Shown here: piece by piece, positions 22,095-34,077 of the stretch | How positions within the stretch are numbered: the stretch's first letter is position 1 | Layout of the letters: each line of letters opens with the position of its first letter | Assembly: GCA_020746835.1 (NCBI GenBank) | Contig: JAGPNK010000006.1 | Span: forward strand, 1,736,001 to 1,800,000 | Direction of reading: 5' to 3' | Length of the DNA: 64,000 nt | From: Stachybotrys elegans | Lineage: Eukaryota > Ascomycota > Sordariomycetes > Hypocreales > Stachybotryaceae | Program-made: the position numbers and the translations under genes | Notes under the pieces: generated by a model | What the model was told of the DNA's origin: nothing | Seen by the model: only the letters and a program-made list of their open reading frames with translations | The model's database searches: none

Positions 22095-24166
22095 TGAAGA
22101 GTTGCTCTGCAGAACTCTCGGCCTTGACTCCCCAGATTGGGAAAGCTCACACGACGATAATCATGATGAAACTAAATCTCGATACCAATGCACAATACAC
22201 ATGGGTCGGGGTACTTAACGAGACGATGATGGAATACGGGAGGGGCTGGGAAGAGAAAGGAAAGACGTCAAGACATAGAGCCTCTTTTTTATGTTTCCGC
22301 TTCTCTGTTGATCTTATGTCAGTCCTGTACACAGCCTGTCTTCGCGTTGGTCGCATTACTTTAGGGGCAGTTTGGATGCATTCATGTTCGGCGTTTTGTT
22401 GTTCTGCGTTTTATTGTTCTAAAGGATGTCTTCCTTCATTGTTGTCTCCGCATGCATCGCCAGTTTGAATAGCATCTTTGCATATCCGACACCCACAAGC
22501 CGTATATATGTATAGGTACCTACAATTCTTTGCTGATCCAACCTCCCGCCCCTGCCCATGATTGCGTGTCCATTGCGTCAGGTTAAGTGCATCGATGACC
22601 TTCCAAAAATGGGTCTCTAACATCGGTTACTTGTGTCGATCACAAGCAGCGCCGTGGAGTTGAGCAAGGAAGTCCAATCTCATCATCCACAGTTGCAGAA
22701 CCGATCGAGGTACCCCGTACTAGGACCCAAGACTCAGGCATATCGCGCGCACACATCAAGCAAGATTCGAGAGAGCGGACATTGAGGAGAGGCTTTTGTC
22801 TATACAAACGTATATTCTGACTAATTCGTTTTAAAAAAAAAGGAAGAAGGGACAAAGAAGCCTGAATTTCCAGTCTATAACCATTGAACTTTTGATATTT
22901 GTGCGCAGCGAGAAAACATAACAAAAAGAGAGAAATAAAGAAAACCGATCCTGCTTTTGGGGAGGGGGTCCTAATAGACGCCCCTGTTCTCACATCTTGC
23001 CCCTGATAGATAGGGGAGGATAGAGAGAGAGAGAGAAAGCGAAAGTGTAGTGAGAGGTCGTGAAGTTGCAACATGGCGGCATTTTCGTCTCTCCAAGCTC
23101 GACAAAAAGGCTCAGCCATGCAAGTAGGAGGATTAAAGGGCATGGCGGCATTAGGAAGGAGGTACATAAACGGGAACAAAAACGAATGAGCGAAGAAGAG
23201 ATGCACCAAGAGACCTGCAGACGACATGGTTTCTTGGCTTCATCGCTTCTTTCCGCATAATGCGCTGTTGTCCAAGGGGAGGGGGGAAAGACGGAACAGG
23301 AGAAAAAAGTGAGCAGAGAGCCGGGACAAACACCGCGGACATAATGACGACATACATTGTTCCTTCCAACGAGTGCCTTGGCCGCCCGCCCAATGTGATA
23401 AGTTGCAGACTATCCCAGACACGCCAGCATCATCCTCCCATGGCCTTGTCATGCCATTGAGTCCAATCCGCATTACCAGGGCTACCCAGGAGGTGTGTGC
23501 CTAGCGAAAGTCGATGTGATGTTGCGGTGATGACATGATGCATGTCGGCCAAAGAGAGGACAACCAACGCTTCGATTGAAGATTGGCGGGGAGGCAGCCA
23601 ACGTGTGGAGAGGCGCATCTTAGCGCAGAGCGAGGGCCGAAGCAGAGCAGAATATGTATGATGTTATGTTAAAGGGAAAAAAAAGATGATCTATCAGAAA
23701 GCGATAGCAGCGGGGTATAGTCCTAAGACGAGGAGGGTGACCGGCACAGAATCGCCTTTGATCGAGCAAGACATGTGATCAGCTCATGAAATGTCAATCT
23801 GACAAAGCCTTTTTTTCCGTAAAGCCATGCCTAAACGCCGTTGCAGAATGCCATGAATCGTTAACGCGAAATCAGAGCAGAGAAAAAGTCGCTATTTCCT
23901 TTGAGGAAAAGTGGAGGGTAGAGTTAATACGAGAGTGAATGAGATGGCCGTTGTGAGAAAGCCACCAAAGCCTAGACAGCTAAGCGGATAAGATTCCGGG
24001 CCGACCAAAGAAAAGACCCAAGTTCTGATGGAGGGCCTCAGCCCCCCATTGATAGGTAGCTACCCAGCGGCCGACGTCACCAAGCGCCATACCCACGCGG
24101 CGGCGGCGGTCTAGATCATTGCCATCTCGATGGTGGGGGAGATGCAAGAGATCGGCGTCTGGTGTC
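22095..24166. other. Convergent intergenic region, 2.1 kb
   Basis: Between the 3' ends of the Ral2-like gene and the Sfp1-like gene. No credible coding frame. A long purine-rich tract spans about 22830-23060 (A/G runs with GAGA repeats). The rest probably consists of long 3' UTRs and spacer. Confidence 0.55.
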
Positions 24167-26683
24167 TTACTGGATGACCTGGTCCTCGCTTATGCCTGGC
24201 AGGTTGAGGCCGGCAGCCAGAGCCTGTAGCTTGAAATCGGGGTTACATGGTAGAGAGTGTCCCTTGTGCTGTAGGATCGCGGGTTAGCGCAGGCTCTTCT
24301 GACTCCATTAATGATGCACACGTACGTATTTGAGACCGTTCAGGTTCTTGTAGCGCTTGCCGCACGTCTCGCAGGCAAACGGCTTCTCCTTCTCCATGCC
24401 GAGAGTGCCAGGATAGGGCGTGCTTGTCTCTGGGTTGACGATCGAGAAGGTGCCGTCTCCATTCTCATGCAGCTGCTGGCTCTGGTGGCCATGTGCCTTG
24501 TGGTACCTGGGAATGGGCGTCAGCGCTTGTCATAGACAATCCAAGGAGATAATGAACGTGGCAACGTGGGGGGCTACTCACTTCAGACCGTTCTGGTTCT
24601 TGTAGGCCTTCTCGCACCCTATGACGGGACACCTGAAGGGCTTGTGCTCATCTGGCATCATCATGCTCTGCAGACGCTCGATAAGCTGCCTGTTGGCTTC
24701 CGGGTCGGATATCTGAGCTTGAGTGATGCCCAACTGGGCCAGCTGTGCCTGGATCGTCTTATTGCCTTGTGGGAAGGTACCGTTGGGGTTGAAGAGGTGC
24801 TTGGCTGGATCGTTGATGCAGAAATTTGACTCGTTGGTGTTTCCGCCAAAATTCATATCACCGATATCAGAGGCGTTTCCACCACCCATCGGCATACCCG
24901 GAAGGTCCTCGTCCATCTCCATGCCAGAGCTCTGCTGCTGTTGCTGCTGCTGCTGCTGTGGCAACGGGGGATGATAGGTGGTGAGGGTTGGCGTATTTAC
25001 TGAGGAGACGGTAGGATTGTTCTGAAGGCCGAAGCTGACAGCAGCGGGTGTGGGGGGTTGCGAAGTTCGTAGGCCCTGTGTTAAGCCCGACGTGTTCATG
25101 TTAAGCTGGGGTCGCTGCTGCTGACCAAAGAGCTGCCTCGTCTGGTGCATCTTCTGGCTGTCGTCTAGCTCCATGGTGCCAATCGTCTCATCCATCTCCA
25201 TATCACCGACGGTATCCATTTCATCGAGCATATTGGAGTGGTTGTCGATGCCAAGCTGGACATCATTGCCACCCATGCCTCGGTTGTTAGCCATCATCGA
25301 CAAGCCAGAGCCAGATCCGCGGCTCTGCTGTCCTGCGTGTGCTACACCAGCCTGTGCGGTGTTCTGGCCCATGCCCGCTGACTGCGCGCCGTGGTTGGGC
25401 AGCCTTGGGGCGCCCTGGAGGCCCATCTGAGCATACTGGGAGAATGCATTATTTCGGGAGGTATTCGGGCTGGGCTGGGTGTGCGCTTCCTCGTAGTGGT
25501 GCAGGAGATCGTGCAGGTTGGCTAGGATCTTTCCGCAGCAGGTGAAATCCCGCATAAAGTTGGCTTCGAGTTTCGGCAAATAAGAGGATGAGTGGAAGGA
25601 CGGCGACTGGTGGGTTCCAAATGGAGATGTCCCCTGCATCATAATGCTGTGACAGACAAGTTGCGTCAGCTGGGTTCACATTGTTCAAGGGTGCAGCACA
25701 GAATGAGTCATGGAGACGTATTAGACAGATGCGCAGAAAGAGCGGGCGGCATAACAGTGGTGGTGGTGCTGTGATGGGGGGACTGAAGAGGGTGGTCGTC
25801 TGGCAGAGGGGAGAGCGCAGTGCATGTGTGGGTGCATCCGGTGAAGCTGGACGCAAATCGGTTGACGATGCGGGAATAGCGACTCTGTGGAAAGCGACGA
25901 GGAATGAGGGCGGGGGTAAACCAAGTGCAGTAACAACTTACTCGTCTCTCACAAAACTTCCAAAGGACATGCCGCCCCAGCTCATACCACCCATGAGGCT
26001 GCCTGCAAGAGACTCTCGTCGGTTGCGATTGACATTGTCGCGGTTCTGGTTGTTGACGGAGATGGGCTTGGGCCCAGCGCTCACAAAGGAATCCTGCCGA
26101 CTGCGACCCATGGCAGCGGCGTCGAGGGCAGGGCCAGTCGTCATGTCGTCGAAGCGGCTGCCAAAGGTGAAATCGTCCTCAACAGTCGCGGGGAAGGAGT
26201 GGAGGTCGCTGGCGTTGCGAGAAGGCGTGTCGAAGGAGAAAAGAGTACTAGGTTTGGATTTGGACGAGGCGAGCTCGGTGGGAAAGCTGACAGGGAAAGT
26301 GTCTGGGGGGTCCCAGGATGGGGCGATGGTGACTCTGTCAGGGACGTCGAGTTGAGCGACCCGGGCGAATCTGCGTCGAGGGCTCCCAAGTGGGCGGAGG
26401 CAAAGGCGGCCGAGGGCGGGCAGGCAGCGACGTCGGGACTCGTGTAAGAGTGGGAGGCGGGTTTGTAGGCGTCGTGGGCGTCGTGTGCGTCGACTCGCTG
26501 CTGGTGCTGAAGAGGAGGAGGCGGACTGGCGAGGCTCGACTCTTGGTGGTTGTCCTTATTCTTGGTGCTTTGAAACCAGCCCAGTGGCATATGCATACTA
26601 GAAGTGGTATGATGGAGCCTGGGACCAGCTGCTGGCTGCGATGGGTATGTGGGATAACGTTGTTGAACAAAACGAGCCGCCAA
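24167..26683 (-). CDS. Sfp1-like C2H2 zinc-finger transcription factor, with a probable frame break
   Basis: Resembles Sfp1, the TOR-controlled activator of ribosomal protein and ribosome biogenesis genes. Coding order: 25942-26683, 24582-25646, 24326-24506, 24167-24268, with introns of 295, 75 and 57 nt. An N-terminal finger-like segment reads [22 protein letters not shown]. Two paired C-terminal fingers follow: [26 protein letters not shown], split by an intron, and [22 protein letters not shown], also split. Between them lie acidic, Gln-rich segments with a polyQ run at about 24933-24959. In the first coding block the upstream frame (ending in Ser/Pro-rich text) and the downstream frame ([19 protein letters not shown]) differ by one base. 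One extra base in the six-G run at 26305-26310 joins them and fits all later phases (696 aa). A 59-nt intron is the alternative. The 5' start is uncertain; a later in-frame Met near 26590 is possible. Confidence 0.82.
25647..25941 (-). other. 295-nt intron of the Sfp1-like gene
   Basis: Donor GTAAGT and acceptor TGTCACAG, with a CTGAC branch site about 20 bases before the acceptor. It splits the Asp codon between SFGSFVRD and [10 protein letters not shown]. It is several times longer than most introns here. Confidence 0.75.
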
Positions 26684-27752
26684 CCTTTGTTAGCACAAAG
26701 AGGAGTCGAGGCAAGGATATTGTTGAAGTGCAAGACTGGAGAACAGGTAGGCGAAGGTAGGCGAAGTGAAGGAAGTGATTCCGGAACCCAGGAACTCAGG
26801 AAGCCAGGGCCCAAGTACAGGATATATGTAAAAGGCAATTATTCAATGTTGGGACAGCCGCGCAGGCCAAGGTTGCGCACCACAGAGCGGTACTCGGCAG
26901 GTACGAGGGATAACCTCAAGTTTCTGGACTGGAGACACCCTTCTGCTACCTTTCCTGCCCGGGGTGGAGGGGGTGTGGGTGGATTCGACTCGACTAGAAG
27001 GTGTGCGGCGTGTGGATGTGGGCGTGGGCGTGGGTTGTGGGAATGGGGCCAAGCCAGGGAAAGCACGGATGGATGCGAAGGCGGTGGGAAAATGGGGGGA
27101 GGGTCCGCTATATCCAACCAAGATGTAATAGGCAAAGCAGCAAAGTGCGGAAGTTGCAACCTAGCCCAGTCTTAGTACCACTCACAACCGGGCACTTTCC
27201 TACCGAGTTGCGTGCAACAGGTAGCAACCTACTAGGTGATAGGTGAGGTGAGGTGAGTGGCTTGGGCTACAAGGCAGTCGCAGTGGAAGCAACTTAGCAC
27301 TATGGAATTAAGGTCATACTAAAACGGCCTAGGAGCATGGCAGGCAGGTATGAGAGGTGCGAACCGAGCCACTGCCAACGCCAAGTCGCGACGAATGCCA
27401 AGGGCTCAGTGACAGGACCATGCAAAAAAGATGCCGGCTAGCTGCTGGAAATGATGAGGCGGAACAAACAATCGAGGTCATTTCAGTCGCATCAGTGAGA
27501 GAGAGAGCTGAGATGGGACAAACAAAATAGGACGGCCACGTCAATGCCAGCAGTTGTGGAAGGTGATAGGCAGGGCGCCCGGGGCCCTCGCTCAGACACC
27601 CATTTGATATTTTGCTTTTTCTTCGTCGCCTCTCCTCCCTCTCCTCTCCGCCTTGATCGGAAAGAGATCTGACGCCCCCCCTGAGAGCTTGAGATGGATG
27701 GGAGGGGGCGGTACCTCCTGGAATCGAACGGCTCACTCGGCTGCAGCGTCAC

Positions 27753-27777
27753 CACACACACACACACACACACACAC
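27753..27777. repeat. CA dinucleotide microsatellite
   Basis: About twelve and a half uninterrupted CA units, roughly 1.1 kb upstream of the Sfp1-like start. Confidence 0.9.
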
Positions 27778-27793
27778 TATCATGGTCGAGCAA

Positions 27794-27811
27794 CTGCTGC
27801 TGCTGCTGCTG
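27794..27811. repeat. CTG trinucleotide repeat
   Basis: Six CTG units in non-coding DNA, just downstream of the CA repeat. Confidence 0.85.
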
Positions 27812-28097
27812 CAAGTCGCAAATAGCTTAGACTGAGACAAGCAGGGGTATCAAATGCACATACTATCTCGCTGCTCTGCTCTGACCCAGTTTAGGTTGTT
27901 TACCCGCCTGCTTACCTTGGCTGATTTGTTTGCTTCGTCTATTTGCCTATCACATGGTATCATTCTTCTCGCCTTGACCCGTGCCCTGTCTTGGTTCCCC
28001 TTCCTAGTTTTCCTTGCTTCATGTTCTATTTCGGCTGTTCAGCCCCAAGCCTCCCGCGCTTGCGCCTTGTCGGCAACTGTTTCGTCTCCATCTCTAA

Positions 28098-28115
28098 CCA
28101 CCACCACCACCACCA
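28098..28115. repeat. CCA trinucleotide repeat
   Basis: Six CCA units in non-coding DNA. Confidence 0.85.
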
Positions 28116-29250
28116 TCTCCTCCCCGTCCTAGTTGCTATGCGCATGCAGCTCGTGCGACGCTAGTCCCGCCAAGGGAAAAAGGGCACAGTACGGATACAT
28201 TAGGTATGGATGTTCGAGAAAGAGGAGACAGATTCCAAGAGGGAGCACGAACAGTGGATGGTGTAAGTCGGTTGGTCTCGTCACTGTGGGCCACGACTCG
28301 CAGCTGCATGTGCGTGATGTATGTATGTACGTGATGAGCAGCCCATCCCCGGCCCAAACACTGTTGAAGCGGGAGGTTTCGAAATATGTGAGCTGATGCT
28401 TGTCCAGCCAGCCAGCCAGCCAAGGCAGGTTCCGTGCCCCAAAAAGTGAAATCCAATCACGTTTGTTGATTGTCATCCAGCATCGGGTGCATGCGGGAGC
28501 CACATCGTGAGAAATTGGCGCGGGGTCCCATGGTATAATGCCAGCGACCAGGCAGGCCAGGGAGATGAGAATACATCAAGTGAAGGAGCGAAAGGCCTAA
28601 CGGCCATGGCACTACGCACGGCATGACACAACACCAAGACCCAGACGGCAATATCCATGAGTGAATGAGCGAATGGATGGGTGACCCATACATGGAGCTG
28701 CGCTGTCGCCTTGGGCAGGCATGCAAAGTTACGGCAATGACATTACGGAGTCATAGCCTCGCTCCAAAAGCGCGTGGCCCTGGGCGATTCTGGGTGGGGA
28801 TGAGACACCAAAGAAGCTAAGGTCAGCATTGGATTGAGAACTGACGCCAAGGCGGCCGGGGTGCAACAGAGGGACCAGACTTGCGACTAGCATCCCAGTT
28901 CCGCCCAGTTCAGTTCACGAGCGATGGCAGGGAAACACTCCCTACCTGCTCCGTCCTCGGTAGGAGGGCTCTAATACTTGCAGGACAGGACAGGCCAGAT
29001 GATATCCTCGACCATGATGGAACGCTGATCCGCCATGGGTCCTATGCGTTCATGGCTCTGCGCTTCAATGCCTTGCCTGTCGCGCTACCATCTGGCTAAC
29101 CTGTATAAGGCAGATAAATGCAAAGGAAAGCAAAGAAGGCTGCTTCGGCAGATGCGAAACGTGGAGAAAGCCATGCCAAGGGGTCAATCAGACCGGTGGT
29201 CCTCGATGACGATGAGCGCAAAGCAATAGAGATGGAATGAAACTCAAGAT

Positions 29251-29282
29251 CGAGTCGAGTCGAGTTGCGTTGAGTCGAGTCC
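29251..29282. repeat. GAGTC-type short tandem repeat
   Basis: Imperfect copies of CGAGT/TGAGT within 32 bases of non-coding sequence. Confidence 0.7.
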
Positions 29283-32200
29283 GACGAGGGACATGGCCTC
29301 GGTTCCATATCCGTCCTGTGATGGGTAATGAGGAAGTCGTCGATCGTGATGGTGCTCCGCTCGCCATCATAAACCTGGTTCAGAAAAGACATGGAGCTCT
29401 CAGCCCGACCAAGCAGGCATGGGTCCTTATTGGCCATGGGACCCCCAATACCACAACCAATAATCCGTACGGAGTAGGATTCCATCAGTTCCTCGGCATG
29501 AACCCTACCAGGAAACACGGACGCTTCCTTTGCTCCGACTGGCTGCACGCGTAGTTGATCGATTTGACTCATACATGCACACTATCACCAGGCATCAGCC
29601 CTCCATCAGCTCACCATGGTGTTTGCCATCGCCACTGCCACAAAGTATGTCTGGGCTGTCCAGAGACGTATTGGCTGGCGTCTGGGTTGGATTCTGTAGG
29701 ACGGGGCGTGTCTGGATCCAGGTGAGGTACGTAATTGCTTGCCACTACCGATCGGTTCCGGTAAGGTTGCAGACCCAGGAGGAGTGAGGTGGCTCAAAGT
29801 CCATCTGAGATCAACACACCCAAGACACTGTGTGCGTGTGTTGTCGCGAAATCCAACACCATCCACGCGGCATCCGGCACGACACCAATGTCGACGATGG
29901 CGATAACGATGGGTAGAAGCGCGGGAGGGGCGATGGACGGCATGCGCCTTGGAAATATGCATCTCACCCCAGGCTGCGCCTGTCCAACCCACATTCTCTC
30001 TGCCCATCTCCAACCATGCTATGCCAAGTATGAGACCGATGCTCATACCCGCCTGGTGGGCCATCCCACGAGGGAGACAAGGCTGGTGGTTCGCAGGGTA
30101 TGAAGCATCTGCCGTTTTCCCAACTCTGCGCTGGGCTTCGACTTTGTTAATTTGAAAAAAGGTCACTTGTGCAGCCACCCTGGTTGGACCTGTGCGTGCG
30201 GAGCAACGGGACGACGGGCGGCGGCGGACGTAGCAAGGTGTGAGCTGCAAGGGCTGGCTGGTAATGAGTTAGGGTGATCTGAGGGAAGCAGTCTAGAAGC
30301 ACCAGCCTCCTTCTTGATCGGCTCACCTCATCCACTGGCCACACGCCACAGCCAGCTGGGTTTACGCTCAGATACTGCGAAAACCATGGTTGCCAGCCAC
30401 TAGCAACGAGTGTTTCTTGTTGCTGAGTATCTCCCAGCCTAGAAGCATAAGCAGCTCGGATCCAAATCAACCCGTCGAAGCGCTTCGGTGAACCCCGTCC
30501 GGTTGGTGGCCAAATGCGCAGCCAAACATACCCTCGTCGGAAACACTCGTCCAAACAAGTCATGTGCCCTCGAATGGGAGCTCCCTCCCTAAAATGGATG
30601 ATTGAACAAGCTTACATGGGTAATGATCGCCTCGAGCCCCCCCTGGTCTGTGTTACTTACGTCAAAAGGGTCTATGGGATGGTTCATGGTTGCAGCATGG
30701 TAGAAAGGCGACAGACGTCGACTCTGTCGCAGATGAAGATGTTCCGCTCGAGTCGGCTAAAGGAAAACATCCTGGATAGCATTACGGAGTAGCCAAGCTA
30801 GCATCGAGGCTCTTGTTGTTGTCCCGCACGCGCCTATAGCATGCTCCAGGTTATAAGCAAGGGATAATCTCCTTGGCCCGGTTTCATGCAGGCATGCAAT
30901 CCACAGCGCTTCTGTTGAAACAATGCAATGTTATGGCCGCAACTGTGAAGCACACAGGGATGCGGGTGCAAGTCGGCAGGGATCGACTGCACAATGTACC
31001 CTTTGAAGAGCCTCCGAGGCTCATGGCTTCGGGACACCTTCTGAGACTGGTGTCTTTGACTGGCCATCATCTGCTCAACCAGGCAGGTCCCTCTCCAGAC
31101 ACCGATTCCAATGCGCCGGGTACGCTAGAGCCTCGAGGACCCTGGACAATATCAGAGCCACGAGGATGGGTCGTACTGCACCGAAATTGGTAACGCCTAT
31201 GCCAAACGCGCCGCCCTGCACACAGCACAGGGCATATGGCGAGCGGAGGATATCATTTGCTCATAGCCCCAGGCTCAGGGTCCACAGCTTGGATCACTCG
31301 ACGCTCCTGGTGTTCTTTTTAACGCAGCTCATCGAGAAAGCCAACTGTACATACCTCCTCGTCCCAACTTTCCAAGTGGGCAGGCATCGAGTTTCGTGTT
31401 TGGCGCTGCTGAGCCACGGCTCATCAAGCTCCATGTGGCGAGACTCGTGGCAGTGGATATGTTGAGCCGCGGCCCCTACTTACGAGGCGACTTGGCGACA
31501 TGAAGTAGGTATCACAATGATTTGCCCAGTTCGACGCCACTAGAACTGGCATCTGCTCCGGCCGGCTAGATCCTCGCAACCACATGGTGGAACCCTCGCT
31601 GGAGGGTTCGGCAGGGCTGTGACTGGATGGAAGGTGAATTTCCCTGACTCATAACCGCGGCTGGCCCTTGTCCACACTTTCTTCCCTCGAACGCCTCATG
31701 TTGGAGCACGACGGAGATGCCCCAACAAGACAAGTCGCCGTTCCGATGTTGACAGTCGGGGTCCGAGGCTTTTGCTGCGAGTATCCGCGGGACGGTAGTC
31801 GGCTCGGCTCCAGACGACTCTCTTTGCCGTGTTACTTGTCGCACACCGCCTCGGCCGAGGCAGTCATGCATTGATTGCATTGCATCGCCATTCGGCACAC
31901 CATGAGAATCATGTGCAAGTGCAACCACGCCATCCGCGACGGGTCCAGGGTCCTGCTCTTAAGCTCAAGCTCCAGCTGGCTTGGCCGGATCTAGCTCCGT
32001 ACCCTTCTCTTCATGATTCATTGTGCTTGGTGGATTGCTGAAGATGATTGAAATAGGAAGGATGTGTGACTCGGGAGTCCTTACGCTAAGCGCCACACTA
32101 AGCCTAAGTACCTACTCAAGCTACTGCTGCCTCATTGAGGCGGCAAGGAATGCACGCCCATCTTAGGGCAGGTACGCATATTAATTGCCTCAGTGCCTAA

Positions 32201-34066
32201 GGCATCATTGAAAGGTCTAAGGTGGTTCCCATACTCCCCTCAGAGGACCCTAGAAGGAGGGTGAAGGTAGTAGCAAGCAAGCATTTATAAGCATGTGCGA
32301 GCGAGGGCTCCGGAGTAAATCCTACGCAGCCTCTGAATATGCATAGGCAACAGGCCTGTCGCTCGCTGGAGCAGTACGTCGTATATTCACAACACCCCAG
32401 CCTTGCAGATGGGGGCTGGAATTAATCTGACATTGTGGGCTATATTACTACCTACCTATTAGGCCTCCCACTACTAGTCCACATACATACATACATGCAT
32501 GTGTGTAAGTTGCGCAGCGATCTCAACTTTGCCAGACCCCTACCCTCGAATGTGGGTGACCCCGTGATTGTCACCCATGGACTGTCCTCAGCAGCCCACA
32601 ATCGACCGGATATCGTGCTGAAACCGGCCTGGCAAAGTCTGGGCTGCATGAAGTACCAAAGGTGCTACTCCCATGCAACCAAGGATCACGTTTGTTCTCG
32701 ATCTGCGAATGTGGCCGGCGCGGTTGCCCTTCTTGACAGGTAGTCCACAGCCCGATATCAAGGGTGTTTTGGAGTAGAATATAGATATAATTCTGACTAA
32801 GGTATATATAGCTGCTATATTGTGGCGTATTTGAGGTCCTCGTGACTGCCAACTGCTCCGTGTAAGTGGTGCCAACTTACACCGCTCTCTTTACCAAGCA
32901 TCAATAGTGGCCCAAGCTGCATGCCAGCCGCACTGGCGCGCAGGATTAACTACTCACAGGACGACGTCTTGTGATGCGCGAGCAGCATCCCATACACTGA
33001 GGCCGTGTTCATTCTCGGGTTGCGGGTCTATACGGCAGTGATGGGGCAAGCAGTATCCCGAGAGTTCCCATGGTGGTTCGAATGTAGTAATCGATACCCA
33101 CAAAGCAGATGAGTGATAGAACTCTGGTCCACCTCACGGGTGTGAACGTTGTGGCCTCTGGATGGTGACGCGCGATCACCATCTAGATGCCAGAAGCACC
33201 CACTTGGTCAACGGTAAGTAATGTAAGTAATGTGGCCATGTAACACAGAGTGGGTGCTGCCGGTGATGGGGGCATCTACTGTTCATCCATGGTTTGCTCT
33301 TCGCTCTTTGCTTTGACAGGCAGGCATATCGCATAATGGTTCTCTTTCCAGAACATCACACTGTAGAACAGGAGCAGCCATTCACCAATCAACGAAGAGT
33401 CCCCATCAATAGCCACTCTAAGCCTCGTTTTATGTACGTCGACTTGGTGCCGGCGGTGTGTGAGGGCAGGGTCCCGGTGATTGCCGTCCAAATGGTGAGG
33501 CGCAACTAATGCCATGGCGAGAGCCCGAGTTTCAGGACGCCGCGGCGCCCATTCCCAGCATGCTGGGTAGGCTGAACACGATCCGGCGTGCCGGGTGTCT
33601 GCCGGGTGTCTTTGGGGCTATTCCAGACAATCTCCCAGCGACAGGCGGGAAGCCTGTAGAAATCACTGGGTGTTGGCGACAACGTGGCCGGGTCTCCCTT
33701 AGCTTACTAGACCCTTGAGGACCATCACAATGACAGCCGTTACGGGTCTACAGAGCGTTGAGAGATGCGAGCGTCCTCTGCTCTGGCACGCTTGGATCGC
33801 AATGTGGTGCGCCTGGCTGCCACTAGCGGGTGTAATGTCTAGATTTACGAGTGATGCGGTGAAACAGTCGGCACTTTTTTACTTCTAGAAGATGTGGAAA
33901 ATTGTTCCACGCGGACCCTCATCCCTCTAACCACTTATTAGGCAGTCGACTAGCAATAACAGCCCCAAGACGATGGCCAGCCCGGGGTCGTCTCCTAGGG
34001 AGCTCCCTGTAGGTTCATGCCCAGAGGCCCTTTTTCTGCTCAGTGTGCACTTAGAGACTCTTGGGA

Positions 34067-34077
34067 GGGGGGGGGGG
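34067..34077 (+). repeat. Poly-G tract (G11)
   Basis: Eleven consecutive guanines in non-coding DNA. It is prone to length error and could form quadruplex structure with neighbouring G runs. Confidence 0.8.

Noticed and set aside
27716..27735. tRNA T-loop-like GTTCGATTCC on the minus strand
   Set aside because: The flanking bases do not form the T stem, and the expected anticodon region is a GT repeat.
29606..30250. 214-codon minus-strand open frame in the second gene desert
   Set aside because: Cys/Arg/His-rich random-like sequence with no joinable exons.
33070..33090. GGTTCGAAT, a T-loop-like word
   Set aside because: No acceptor, D or anticodon stem can be drawn around it.
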